From the NCBI GenBank assembly GCA_907165135.1, contig OU015567.1:11847001-11911000 (forward strand): a stretch of 64,000 nt of DNA. Direction: 5' to 3'. The DNA is from Oikopleura dioica (lineage: Eukaryota > Chordata > Appendicularia > Copelata > Oikopleuridae). The position numbers and the translations under genes are program-made. A model generated the notes under the pieces. The model did not search any database and was not told the origin of the DNA. It saw nothing but the letters and a program-made list of their open reading frames with translations. This document shows positions 49,701-61,100 of the stretch, one piece after another; the first letter of the stretch is position 1, and each line of letters starts with the position of its first letter.

Positions 49701-52636
49701 TTCTTCCTCATCTTCAAGTTTCTCCTGGAGATCTCGGATCTTTGCATCAAGCTCGATCTTAGCAGCAATGAGTTCTTCGCATCGACCCTCAGCGTCATCA
49801 AGGAGAGCGTTTTGAGTCTCAGCCTTTTGGGTCAGTTCATTTCGCTCCTGTTCGAGAGCAACAGACTGCTCCTCGAGCTCAGCTCGTCGCTTTTTCTCCT
49901 TCTCGAGCTGCTTTTTGACCTCATCATAGTTCTTTTCAAGCTCCTGCATCTTCTTGCCCTCTTCGGCTTGGGAGATAAGAGGCTTGATTTTGTAGATGAT
50001 CTTCATCCATTCCCAGTCCTTCAAGTACTGGAAGGCTCGGATATTACCCTGGATGATTTCGATCGAATCTCGTCGCTTGATCATCTCAGCGTAAGTTCGC
50101 TCAGCAAGTCGGTATCGCATGTAAGACTGGAGAGAAGTGAGAATGGCAGCAATTTTTTCATCACGCTCGTCTTCGAGATCACCAATAACACCAGCTTTGA
50201 AGAAAAGTTTAGTGTGGCCGAACTTATGCTTCTGGTCGGAAAGAGCGATTCCAGTACAAATTTCCTTAGACATGGCTTTCCAGTCACAGAACTCCTGGTC
50301 CTTCTTTGCTTCAGCGTGAAGAATGACATATCGCTTGGCAAATTCTTCGTACTGGACTCGAGAAGGGAAACCCTTTCGGCAAATACGGATACCTTCCAAC
50401 ACACCGTTACATCGAAGCTGATGGAGAACAAGATTCCAGTCCATGTGGCCGGGCTTTTTGATTTCGTTGGGGACAATGCAGCGGACAAAATGGGGCTGAG
50501 TAGATCGAAGGTTTGACATGAGTCGACCAAGGGATTCTCGGTGAAGACCGGAGACAGTCTGGAAAGAACCACCCTTTTGCCGCTTTCCACCTTTTCCTCC
50601 GCCACCCTTTTTGGCAGCTTCGGCGGCTTCTTCAGCAGAAACGTATGAGTCCCACTGAGCGAGGATACACTTGTTGGAAGATTTCCTGAAAACAAAGTTA
50701 AAATCAGTAAAAATAAAGTGATATTACTTAAAGAGACCGACGACAGAAGGGTTGAGAGGATCCTTGTTCTTGAGAAGCCAATCAGTGACGTTGTAACCGA
50801 CAGTACCGGCGTAGTGGTAAAGCTCAAAGTGAGGAGCAGGGACGTCAGCGTTCTTGTGGTTCTTGGGGTTGGGCTTGCCGATCTTGTCGTTCTTACCCAA
50901 ATGCTGCTGGAAGAGCTTGTCTCTGAAGGTCATATCAGTAGCCTTCGGGAACATGCACTCTTCTTCGAGAGTGGACATGATACCAAGAGGCTTTTCGATC
51001 AAGTCGATGGTAGCGGCCAAATCCATACCGAAATCGATCATTTCCCACTCAATACCTTCCTTCTTGTATTCTTCCTGCTCGAGAACGAACATGTGGTGGT
51101 TGAAGAACTGCTGGAGTTTCTCATTGGTGTAGTTGATGCAGAGCTGTTCGAAGGTGTTGAATTCAAAAATTTCGAAACCGGCGATATCGAGAATACCGAT
51201 GAAGAAAGATCGAGGAAGGTCAGTAGAAAGGGCTCGGTTGACGACTTCGACGAGCCATTTGAAGAGTCGATCGAAGACAGCCTTGCAGATGGCCTTCAGG
51301 GCGTAGTTGACCTGGTCAACGGTCTGACCCTTGGTCACGTAATCAGCGCCGACCTTAATTCGTGGGGTACAGAGGGCCTTGGTATATTCAGAACCAGAGA
51401 TACCCAACATGTAACCAGCAAGATCAGCAGCTTCATGTCCATCGGGTTCAGCCTGTTCTTCTCGGGGCTTCTGCTTGAACTCCATGTTGCCAGAGTGCAT
51501 CAAACCAGCAGTAATCATGTAGATACCAGCCTTCTCCTCAGCGTTGAAACCGAGAACGTCAAAGGAAGAGTCAGTAGCATCGAGTTCTTCAACATCGTTG
51601 ATAGACTTGACCTTAATCTCACCCATTGAGCAGTATTTGTAATCATAAGGGTTGTGCGTGATCTGGGTCATTTCGTTGATGTCCTTTCGGCCTTCGCAGC
51701 AGATCTGGTAGAAAATATGGAAACATCGCTCGGCCTTGAGCTGGAAGACAACTCGAGACTTTTCGAGCAGGTAGGTATCGATATCACCAGAAGCGAGTTT
51801 ACCAGTGAGACCGAAGTGAATTCGGATAAATTTACCGAATCGAGAAGAGTTATCGTTACGGGTGGTCTTAGCGTTACCGAAGGCCTCCATAGCAGGGTTG
51901 GCAGCGACAATCTGATCTTCGAGGGTTCCACCTCCCTTGAGAGCTGGAGCACCGTCGTCACCGTCTTTACCTCCAGATCCAAGGGCGGCGACAACGGCGA
52001 AGTACTGGATGACTCGCTTGGTATTGACAGTTTTACCAGCTCCGGACTCGCCGGTGATCAACATGGACTGGTTATGTCGTTCTCGCAACATATCGTTGTA
52101 GGCGTTATCGGAGATGGAGAAAATATGGGGAGGCATTTCAGACTTTCTCTTGCCCTTGTAGCAACCGACGACGTGGTTGTCGTAGACGGAGAGCCACTTG
52201 TAGGGGTTGACAGTGATACAAAAGAGACCGGAGTAGGTGTAGATCATGAACTTCTTGTATCGCTCGTCCAAGTTGTAGACCACAGCAGCCTCAGAGAGGT
52301 AGGTCATGTTGGCCAAATCCTCGAGCAACTCGTACTTTGGAGGGTTTTGCTTTTCAACCTAAAGACGGAGTAAATCAGTGTTTTTTCAAATCAACAGCTT
52401 ACCTGCTCGTCTTTAAAGTCCTTCTCCTTGTTATCATTCAATCGTCGGACCTTGGTGGTTCCGGGCTTGTCACCCTTACCGATGACGAGACCCTTGACGT
52501 AACCAGTCTCAGAGAAAGGGACCCAGACCTGCTTGCCACCCTCAAAGGGCTGGTTTCGGATCTCCAACATAGTGGTATCGGGAAGTCGGAGCCATTGAGC
52601 GGCACTACCGGCTGCCTCGGGATCCCAAAGCGACAT
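46707..52636 (-). CDS. MYH: Class II myosin heavy chain (muscle type)
   Basis: Three exons (52403-52636, 50728-52358, 46707-50685) separated by 42-44 bp introns encode 1947 residues, the usual length of a conventional myosin heavy chain. An N-terminal SH3-like segment ([14 protein letters not shown]) precedes the motor with P-loop GESGAGKT, switch [12 protein letters not shown], switch [10 protein letters not shown], the actin-binding region, the Gly/Lys-rich loop 2 ([15 protein letters not shown]) and the SH1 helix region ([21 protein letters not shown]). IQ sequences follow near [10 protein letters not shown], then a continuous heptad-repeat rod to the end. Muscle/striated rather than non-muscle type is favoured by the rod and the short tail. 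Codon use is strongly biased (AAG, GAG, CTC/CTT), as expected for a very highly expressed gene, and unlike neighbouring genes. A 5'-UTR intron (CAAG before GTATAC; AAAG before ATG) is likely. Confidence 0.96.
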
Positions 52637-52740
52637 CTTTAAAAATAATTAATAAAAAATTAAGTCTCTGGGTATACCTTGTTGAAGTTTTAGTTCAGAA
52701 CAAAATGTTGAATTGCAAAAAGCTGGGGCGTATTTATGCA
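52637..52740 (-). promoter_or_regulatory. Myosin 5' leader intron and core promoter
   Basis: On the minus strand AAAG directly abuts the ATG and pairs with a donor GTATAC about 40 bp upstream, giving a small leader intron. A TATA-like CATAAATA lies near 52728-52735. This is the usual layout for a compact muscle gene; it could alternatively be a trans-splice acceptor. Confidence 0.45.
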
Positions 52741-53280
52741 CACGATTTGAAGGTGTTGACTTGCTTGGAAGAGCCAAACCGGCTCTGATAAAGATGACGA
52801 GTCGCTAATTTCCTGCGTTTCAGCTGTACTTAACCAAGTGCCAAGCGCGTTTGTACCTTTCTACCGCACGAGAGTGACGTTAATCTTGTTGAAAGATAGG
52901 CAATATCTGTAAGAATACGAGCAGGAATGGTATTTTATACCTACCTGATCTCCCGTGCGGTACATTGTCACCATCGTTGATTGACGACTTTCACACTTTG
53001 TTTTATTCTTGGCGCGTGCATATCACTATTAGCGCATCTAAAATAATCCATCAGGAAAGTGATGATAAGCCGGTTATTGGGAAATTTACTTCTGGGTTTG
53101 TTCCTGTAGAAAAAGGTACTTTTCCATCAATCATGGCGTCTGTTAGGCATATGGTGATGGAATTAAATGTCAAAAATGCCGTCTTTTCATGAAAAATTTA
53201 TACAAAAGCCTGGAGTTTCATGAATCAATGCTTCTCGCAGCTTCAAATTTGATTTTCACCTTTGAGTTTTTAAAAGAATA
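52741..53280. other. Intergenic (divergent promoter region)
   Basis: About 540 bp between myosin and the short membrane-protein gene. It contains E-box-like CANNTG sites, but these are too common to call. No exon is supported. Confidence 0.4.
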
Positions 53281-53854
53281 ATGTCCTATCGAGATTACCA
53301 AGATGAAACGAAGTATGAAGAACTGTCCGCAATAGTTTGTACTGCCCTGAAAGCAAGAAAGAAAATATTTTTAAGGACTGCATCTCGATGTTCTTTCTTT
53401 CGATCGCGATAATTTTGACAAGTTTGCTCTGCGCACTTTGGATATTGGTCGAGTTTAATATCGAAGAAGTTATTAATTTTATCGGTATCGTTATGTTCAT
53501 TTTCCTCTACCTCTCAACTTCGTTTTAACAGTAGTTCTCTTTGGTCAGGCGCCTTTGTTCGACTCGCCGCGGAAACCACCTTCCATTGATATTACCAACA
53601 TGTCCGATGTCGGTTCGGAGGCAAGGATGGTAGTTCAAGTTTACGTTTTTATTGCTCATTTTTAGGCGATGAGCAGAAGGAGCCGCGCGGAACGATATAG
53701 CATTTACAGAAACAGTTGCCATTTTATCGTTGAAGAAGGTAAGAGTTCAATGACAAAGAAATGTGAGTTGAGTTTTAAAATTTTTATAGAAGCAAACGAG
53801 CTTCAAGAAGGAATTATTGAAGAAGTCGAAGAAGAAGAAGATGGATTTTCCTAA
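53281..53854 (+). CDS. Small membrane protein, unknown (about 138 aa)
   Basis: Exons 53281-53312, 53336-53484, 53532-53629, 53666-53738 and 53790-53854 join with all phases consistent. The protein begins MSYRDYQDETN, has a Cys-containing segment, then a strong hydrophobic stretch MFFLSIAIILTSLLCALWIL, a second shorter one (VINFIVVLF), a basic/proline region (FDSPRKPPS), then SRRSRAERYSIYR and an acidic C-terminus (EEVEEEEDGFS). The first intron would be only 23 bp (GTATGA to AATAG), which is suspiciously short, so the true start may lie elsewhere; the later four exons are better supported. No family is recognised. Confidence 0.5.
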
Positions 53855-53870
53855 AGGAAAGACATTTCAT

Positions 53871-54131
53871 ATGTGCATTGAAAATCTAAAACACGAAAGA
53901 ATTAATAATATCGGAAAAGTGATTTCATGGTGTGGATTTGGGTTTATTAGGGCGGGGAAGGTGGTTTGCGAGATCTTGCAAAATCTGCGCTGCGGTCGGT
54001 CGATCCGTTCTGTCCTTGAAGAGCTCGATCCTGGAGCTAATTATGCAGAGATCAGCTACCATCATTTACAAGAGATCATTTCTATTGGCTTTTTAGAAGC
54101 CTTTATAAAGCGAAAAGAAAAATGTAAGTAA
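53871..54131 (+). CDS. Uncharacterised open frame (86 codons)
   Basis: An uninterrupted frame starts MCIENLKHERINNIGKVISW and ends FLEAFIKRKEKCK, immediately downstream of the previous gene's stop. It has no signal peptide or domain I recognise and could simply be part of the 3' untranslated region. Listed only because its composition is not obviously random. Confidence 0.2.
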   Translation: MCIENLKHERINNIGKVISWCGFGFIRAGKVVCEILQNLRCGRSIRSVLEELDPGANYAEISYHHLQEIISIGFLEAFIKRKEKCK

Positions 54132-54894
54132 AGCGAGTCTGATCCTTTACGGGAAGTCAGAGGATAAATAATTAGAGAATGAATGAGAAACTGTCCTTCA
54201 ATCAGAATATAGGCAGTAATTATAAATTGATATTTAATTTAATTCGGAAAAGGGTGTGAGACAGAGCGCTGCATGTCACAATAATCGACTTTGAAATGAC
54301 GGTTAATAATTTACAACCGAAAAAAAAAGAAAAAGAATTAATCGCCATCTGGCTGTTACAGCCGAGGCTCTATCACTTCTGTTTACTATTCGCATATTGA
54401 ATATTCACAGATAGAAATCTCGAGTTAATTTTAATTTTGGAAAAAAATGAAAGACTTACATGAAGTGGGAAAAGAGGATTAAAAAGAGTGGATAATTTCA
54501 GAGTCAGCGGGTGACTCCCGCGACGATTCCAAATTTCATTTTGCAAGAGAAAAAATCCAAGAAGGTATGAAAATTATTCTTGATTTAAAAAATATCAATC
54601 AGATTTTGTTAATTTAAGAGAATCGTTTGCACATATGTTCCGCATAAATTATTCGAATCTCGATCGAAACAAATAGAGCTTTGATAGAATAAACGGAATA
54701 ACAGACACTCCAGTAGTACTACCCATTTTTAAGGTGTTGGGTACAGTAAGAGTGTCAATCAAACAGGCGGCGGATGATTAAACTTGTGACAGTTGCATTG
54801 TTAATACTCCTTTGGACTTTCTTTTTATAGTTTCTCCGATATCAACTTCTCGCCCTCTCATAACGAGTTGCAGAAAAAAGCAAACAGAGAAATC
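54132..54894. other. Intergenic / 5' leader of ShK gene
   Basis: AT-rich. A donor-like CAGTAAGAGT near 54746 and an acceptor-like TTTCTTTTTATAG ending at about 54829 suggest a 5'-UTR intron of the next gene. No coding exon is supported. Confidence 0.4.
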
Positions 54895-56171
54895 ATGTCG
54901 AGCGAAATTCAATGTGAAGGTCAGTGAACAGTCATTCATGGTATGAAAGATGATGACAACTTTTGTAGATCAAAAATTCATGTGCCGCGATGAAAGTTGG
55001 CTGGTTCAGTGCAACAGAATCGAAAAGATCCGACTTTTATGTCCAAAGGTAATCTTAATACGAGGCATGAAAGACCGTAACCGTCCATAGACATGTGGTT
55101 TATGCTCCGAAGCAGGCGGCACGGTCAACATCGTCATCAGTGGAGTCAAATCAATCGGCCAAAATTCCATTCCAACCCTGACTCCATTCGAATCTGGCAA
55201 CTCGAACTCAGCGCTTCTGTCTTCTCCAGCTACTCCAAACTCGGAAACAGTTGTTCAAATTTCCAGCTCCAGTGGGTTCACATTCCCTGTTCCCGGAGTT
55301 GTTTGGTACCTTGTTCTCTTGGGCACATTTTTATTAGTGATTGCTGTGGGACTGATCGTCATTTTTGAGAGGCATCATTTGAGAAAACTTCTCGGAAAGA
55401 AGACCTACTGCTGCAACAATCCTTGTAAGCTAGAATATCTTAGGATAAGTTGAAACATGATTTAGATTACCTCAAAGAAAATTCAAGCGAGAACACTCAC
55501 AGAGGCGATGAAAGCGTTTTTCCTTCTCATAATGCTACACTTGAAAGACTTGGAAATCAGGTATCAAAAGTAAGCAGGAGAATAGTTGATGAGCTCAATA
55601 TTTAGAGCACGTTACCCTTCCCCAACCCGCCGCCTGCTGAAGGCTCGCTGTCAAAAGAACTTGAAAAAGTCAAAAAGACTACGAAATCGATACAACAACT
55701 CCTCTTGGTAAAATTGTAACTGTTTGACCCTCTTTTAATAGATCTTTTTCTAAGTTGTCGCTCAAGTTTCCAGCCCTTCTACGATGCTCGAAAACAACAG
55801 GATGCATTTCAGATCTTTATGGCTCGAAGCTGCCCCTAAACCGTAAGTTCAAATGAGTAAAATCAGCCTTGAGCACTGCTTTAAGAATCAAGCCGGTAAA
55901 AGACTTGCGCTGGAAAGACCAAGAAGACATGAACAGATCGTATTTACCCGCGGATAATCTAACGACAGTTGTTTCCCAACGTCATTTGGATCAAAAACCA
56001 ACGTCTGAGGTTTCTGGCTCCGGTGGCTCCCTCAGTGTCAACGACGGTAAATTAAAAAGAAATCGATTCAATCATATGCTTTTAGAAGTAGACGATGCTG
56101 AGGCTGCCGAAGCCGAGGAGGCGGAAGCTGAGGCAAACGAAGCTGCCGAAGCAGGAGAATGTATAGTTTAA
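54895..56171 (+). CDS. Single-pass membrane protein with an extracellular ShK-type domain
   Basis: Start at 54895 (MSSEIQCED). The first three exons encode a six-cysteine ShKT module (CEDQKFMC, LVQC, LLCPKTCGLC), a small fold found in many secreted and membrane proteins and in channel-blocking peptides. A Ser/Thr/Asn-rich stalk follows, then one membrane segment (VVWYLVLLGTFLLVIAVGLI), a basic stop (RHHLRKLLGKK) and CC. The long cytosolic tail ends in an acidic Ala/Glu repeat (AEAEEAEAEANEAAEAGE). The join after LLLVK uses donor GTAACTG and acceptor TTTCCAG to keep one frame to the stop at 56169-56171. No cleavable signal peptide is visible, so insertion may depend on the membrane segment. 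Function is unknown; similarity to ShK toxins is structural only. Confidence 0.65.
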
Positions 56172-56333
56172 AATGTGGAATAAATTATTTTCAACAAAAA
56201 TGTTTATTTTGTCTAATTAATAAAATGAGGAGGTTCCAGAACACAGTTTAAAATTGAGGTAACAAGTGTGAATGTACAGAGTGAGGAATAGATGAGTAAG
56301 AAATAAATTATATGTACACAAAGATCATTTTTT
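56172..56333. other. 3' flank with left target duplication of fold-back element
   Basis: Short AT-rich 3' flank of the ShK gene. It ends with CATTTTTT at 56326-56333, repeated at 57898-57905 on the other side of the element. Confidence 0.6.
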
Positions 56334-57897
56334 GGCATAATACAATTTTTGGAACTTTTAAGCTTGGACGATGAGTAATCGGAACTTTTAAGTGTGGACG
56401 AGGAGTAATCGGAACTTTTAAGCTTGGACGATGAGTAATCGGAACTTTTAAGTGTGGACGATGAGTAATCGGAACTTTTAAGCTTGGACGAGTAGTAATC
56501 GGAACTTTTAAGGGTGGACAAGTAGTAATCGGAACTTTTAAGGGTGGACAAGTAGTAATCGGAACTTTTAAGGGTGGACGAGTAGTAATCGGAACTTTTA
56601 AGGGTGGACGAGTAGTAAAAGGATTTCCTAAAAATCCAAGAAAAAAAATGGAAATTTTCATTTTTCCAAATTTTTTCAAACTTAATTTTAAGGGTGTAAG
56701 AGGCCTACCGGCCTAGAGAAAACCCCCTTAAAATGCGCCTTTCGGGCCCCTCTTTCATTTAAGGGACCCAGTTAGGTAGATTCAGGCGCGCATTCAGGCG
56801 CTCAGCTGATGATCAGTTGTGAAGATTTTTTCGATCTTTTTTCTGCAAAGCATATCCTCAGACTCTCAGCTTTCATTTCCAATTCTCAGAATTTTTATAC
56901 GACCTAAAGTTTGGTCGCTAGAACTGAATGAAGTTCACTAGTTTCAAAAGCTATCTTGTCCTACAGTTTTCATTTTTACCAATCAAAATTACTACTGGCT
57001 GAAAGCTGAGAAAATTCTCTACAAATCCCACCTAGTGTGCAATTTTATGTCAATACTGATTGTAATCAGGAAGCGATTCTTGGAAGTACTTAGCGCGCGC
57101 TCAGTGGGAATCCCTCGCAAATAAGCCTTTTGAGCGCTGCGTGACACGCTGCGCGCGCTAAATTTGGTTCATTTACATGGTTATCAGTTTCTGTACGCCA
57201 TATATGAGGACAAGAAAATTGCACACTAGGTGGGATTTGTAGAAAATTTTCTCAGCTTTCAGCCAGTAGTAATTTTGATTGGTAAAAATGAGAACTGTAG
57301 GACAAGATAGCTTTTGAAACTAGTGAACTTCATTCAGTTCTAGCGACCAAACTTTAGGTCGTATAAAAATTCTGAGAATTGGAAATGAAAGCTGAGAGTC
57401 TGAGGATATAATTTGCAGAAAAAAGATTGAAAAAATCTTGACAACTGATCATCAGGTGAGCGCCTGAATTCGCGCCTGAATCTACCTAACTGGGTCCCTT
57501 AAACGGGGTTTCATTAGGCCGGCAGGCCTTAAACACCCTTAAAATTTAATTTGAAAAAAATTTTCTAAGATCACTTTTCCGATTACTAGTCGTCCGTGCT
57601 TAAAAGTTCCTTTTTTTCGCTTAACTTTTTAGGAAAATCCTTTTACTACTCGTCCACCCTTAAAAGTTCCGATTACTACTCGTCCACCCTTAAAAGTTCC
57701 GATTACTACTCGTCCACCCTTAAAAGTTCCGATTACTACTCGTCCACCCTTAAAAGTTCCGATTACTACTTGTCCACCCTTAAAAGTTCCGATTACTACT
57801 CATCCACCCTTAAAAGTTCCGATTACTCCTCGTCCACACTTAAAAGTTCCGATTACTCATCGTCCAAGCCCAAAAGTTCCAAAAATTGTATAATGCC
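56334..57897. mobile_element. Large fold-back element with inverted minisatellite arms, 1564 bp
   Basis: Ends are GGCATAATACAATTTTTGG on the left and its near-complement on the right (right reads GGCATTATACAATTTTTGG when reversed). An 8-bp duplication CATTTTTT flanks both sides. Inside each end lies a 30-bp tandem repeat (core GGAACTTTTAAGGGTGGACG), about nine units at 56351-56620 and about eight to nine in inverse orientation at 57650-57880. Beyond these the arms continue as long inverted repeats (for example CAGCTTTCATTTCCAATTCT against its complement) up to a unique spacer near 57050-57213. The whole element is a giant hairpin like FB/Foldback elements. No transposase. It sits between the ShK gene and agrin. 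Confidence 0.8.
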
Positions 57898-58142
57898 CAT
57901 TTTTTATACAGAACCTAAATTTGTACTTTTATGCTGTAAATTTTTCGTTTTCGTTTCTTTTTTTTGGCTAGTTAGATGTTGACGCTTTAGAAGTTGGCTT
58001 TCGGACCGACTTTTCGGTCTTTCGTTTTTTTGCAGTGGAAGGAGGTATTATTGCTGAACTGAACTGAGCACGCAGGATGGGAGTCAAGGATGAGTACGTT
58101 TGTAGAAGTTGGGTATCGTTTTTTTTGTCTTTGAGTATTTGG
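57898..58142. other. 3' flank of agrin with right target duplication
   Basis: Begins with the right CATTTTTT duplication (57898-57905). Beyond the agrin stop there is a short Ser/Lys/Thr-rich frame on the minus strand, but the reading frame of the last LG domain ends at 58143 instead, so it is taken as 3' UTR. Confidence 0.5.
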
Positions 58143-61100
58143 CTATTTACACTCTCCAAGCCCGCTTGTTGGAGCTTCTATCAGGTTAAGGCGTAGATCT
58201 AACTCCCGTTTGTTCAGGTACACGTCCGAAATGCATCCATGGAAGCCTTCTATTGAGTCACCGAATTCGTTTTTCATTCCACCAATAAACGCAAAACCGT
58301 CCGCGGCGAAATCGACAGTAGTTAGTGCAAGGTCGGAGTCGGCATAAGAACCATTGTCGATGAGAAGATTGAGGGTTCGGAAACCGACGTCCTTTTCTTT
58401 TTTGTAGACGACCTAAATAACAGTAATAACAGAAACAATAAGATTCTGTCTCGAAGAAAAGTATTTGTAAATTTACGATATTTTCATCAATGAAAAACAT
58501 TAATCAATTTTAGAACAATCAGAACAGGGCTCCGAATCGCGGGGGCGCGCGCCGTGAGCGCCAGAGGTTGAACTCAAGCGCGAACGAGAATCTCGGGAGC
58601 AAGCGGCGCCCTCCCGAGCAAGTTGGGGAGCAAAATTTCAAAATGAAAGCGCCGGCGGGTCCGAGTTTGCGCCTATTTTCTCGGTTTATAATCGATCAGC
58701 TTGTGAAAATTGAATGAAAGAATCTTCCCCTGAAGAATATCTTTCAAAATTATGATGAATTATCTTCATTATGAATTTTGACATGAGCTATTTTCAAAAA
58801 TTCGTTTTTGCATATATACTTTATATACACTCTTCTTTCTATTGTCGTTTTAAGTTTTTCTCTATCGTTCTTAATTCAGTCGCTATCGACGAAAGAAAAG
58901 TTTAACTTCAAATGGATTCAGCACTTTCAATTTTGAAAATATGAAATTATATAAAATTGCTTCCACCGGAAAGCCCAAAAAATTCTGATCAAAAGTTATG
59001 TAATGAGGTGTTATGAAAATCATCAAAGTAGTAATAAGAATCTATAATCCATACTATGGAGTTTAAGTAGTCTAAGAGTAGTCTAAGACTATGGTCCATA
59101 GTTATTAGCGCATACTTTGCGGGAATCAAGCGCAAACAAGCCAAAATATTAACGCGAATGACCGCTGTGGAACCGATCCACTCCGGAAAAGCTCACCTTC
59201 CACTCGGCAGGTGATTGTTATCATAACCCCATTAGGTAACTTTAGTACAGAATTTTTTCTTCTTTTCGGTGAATCAAATTTCGTTGAGAACAAATAAAGT
59301 TTGCAGGAGTTTATGCCTTTTGAAGTTGAATTTCTCTTTTTTACTCTAACTCAAGAATTAATTGTGATAATGAAAATCTGAAAGTGGGAGGTGAAGGCTG
59401 AGAGAATGTAGATAAGTTTAACAGAAAAAATTTCGAAAAAGCTTTTCTGAAAAATCAATGACGACCGCGTGAAGAACGTGAAGACCGCGTTACTCGCGCG
59501 GGTACTCCTATACATCGGCGCGGCGCTGCTAGCTCGATCCGCGCTCCGCCAGAACCTAGGCGCGATCGAGCCCTTGGTTCGCGAACGAGAGGCTCGGGCG
59601 CGCCCGGAACTCGCCGTGAGCGCTGAAAAATGTTGCTCCCGAATTTTTTCGGGAGGGCGCACCTCGCGCCCAAGAGTTTTGTTCGCGCGCGCGGTTTGAC
59701 TTTGCCGCTCCCGGCGCACGCCCCCGCGATTTAGAGCCCTGAATCAGAATGCTTTATTTAGTTACCTCAATATCGGTCCATTCATCTCTGTCGATTCTAT
59801 AAAGTGACTCCAATTCAAGAAGAACATCGTTTCCGTCTTTTATGTCTTCGATCTCAAGTCGCACAACCAAGTAACCGGATCGGACATGGATTTTCAACGA
59901 GCTTGTTCCCAATTCATTGCTGCTGTAGTAAATTGTTTCCCTTTCTGTGTTCTCGGGAACTTTGATTTTCATCTGCACCCTAACTTCATCCTGAAAGAAG
60001 ACGATTATGCAGATTCTGAGAGGAGTGGCATATAGTTTTACGACTGAAATTATCTTACCATCATCATAAGTGGCTCAGTGACGAAATTGAAATACTTGGC
60101 TGCATTGTTAAACTTGACGGGCCCAACTTTACGGCTGAAAGGAATTGCTGGCTCATATGCAGGCGCGACCATTCTTCAAATTACTAATTAAAATCATTCT
60201 CAAAAATAGTCAATTACCTTCTCAAATCGGCGTCCTGCCACAGGGCCAACTGTTCATCGTTGAGTTTCAAGGACCGGAAGACGCCGTGGAAGCCGACCAG
60301 CTGCTGGAAATAGCCGGACAAATGAGAGAATGTTGAAGGATGGATTTGACCGATGACAAGACGACCCTCGATTCTGTTTTTTCGGCGATTGTAGGTTTTT
60401 GTTTGACTTTAATTGATAAATAAGTAAGGAAGCGTTATTCGTTGCGATGTGTGCTAAGATATGAAGATTTCTTTTCGAAACTTTCGAAACAATTAAGGGG
60501 GTAGAAACAGCTTTCTCGATTTTGGACTGCAGCTACATAAAAGAAAGTAAAAGATTTATTTATGTTCACGGAATTTCCTCATAAATGCTCCTAGAAAAAG
60601 GGTTGAGCTTCACAAAAATATGAATGAAATTTGTTTAACCATCAGAGGACTCGAGATAGACGTGTTTAAAAATTTGCGAAAATCAAGAATTTCGGAGAGA
60701 TAAGCTGCTTCTGAGCCCGCTTACTCAAAAATTTGATGACTAAAACGAATTTCGAGAAAGATGTTCCTAGATCTAAGATGTTTCTATCTAAACCCAAAGA
60801 GAAAATTTTAAAATGAAAGATTTTCTTGTCTGTACCGCCGGTCAAAAATCGCCTTTTTCGGAGAAAAGCTGTTTCTACCCCCTTAACTTCAAATTTCAAC
60901 AATTAGTTAAGCAGTTATGGTTTTATCGTTCCTGTGATAGCTTCTACATTTATCCTGGCACATTTTCATCTCCACTTTCCCAGGTTTGAATTCAAGCCGG
61001 ACTTTCGTATTGACGCCATCTTCAAGCGGAAATTGGTCCTCAAGAATTTGCTAAAATATCATTTTCGCTATTGTTTAAAATTTTGGCGCACTACCATTCC

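Noticed and set aside
46791-52373. Many long open frames on the plus strand opposite myosin
   Set aside because: They are antisense shadows produced by the strongly biased codon use of the myosin gene.
54769-54829. Signal-peptide-like frame (MIKLVTVALLILLWTFFL) before the ShK gene
   Set aside because: It ends in a stop at the TTTTTATAG acceptor and has no donor that would join it to the ShK exon; the hydrophobic reading follows from the pyrimidine tract.
56340-56680. Long repetitive open frame with TLKSSDYYSS-type repeats
   Set aside because: The frame is a by-product of a 30-bp tandem DNA repeat inside a fold-back element, in several frames and both strands; not a gene.
57968-58159. Ser/Lys/Thr-rich frame after the agrin LG3 domain
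   Set aside because: The LG3 reading frame continues to GLGECK and stops at 58143, giving the expected final cysteine; the other frame needs a shift.
59351-59719. Arg/Ala-rich open frames in the GC-rich right arm of the hAT-like element
   Set aside because: Composition follows GC content of the inverted repeat; no start context or domain, and no transposase motifs.
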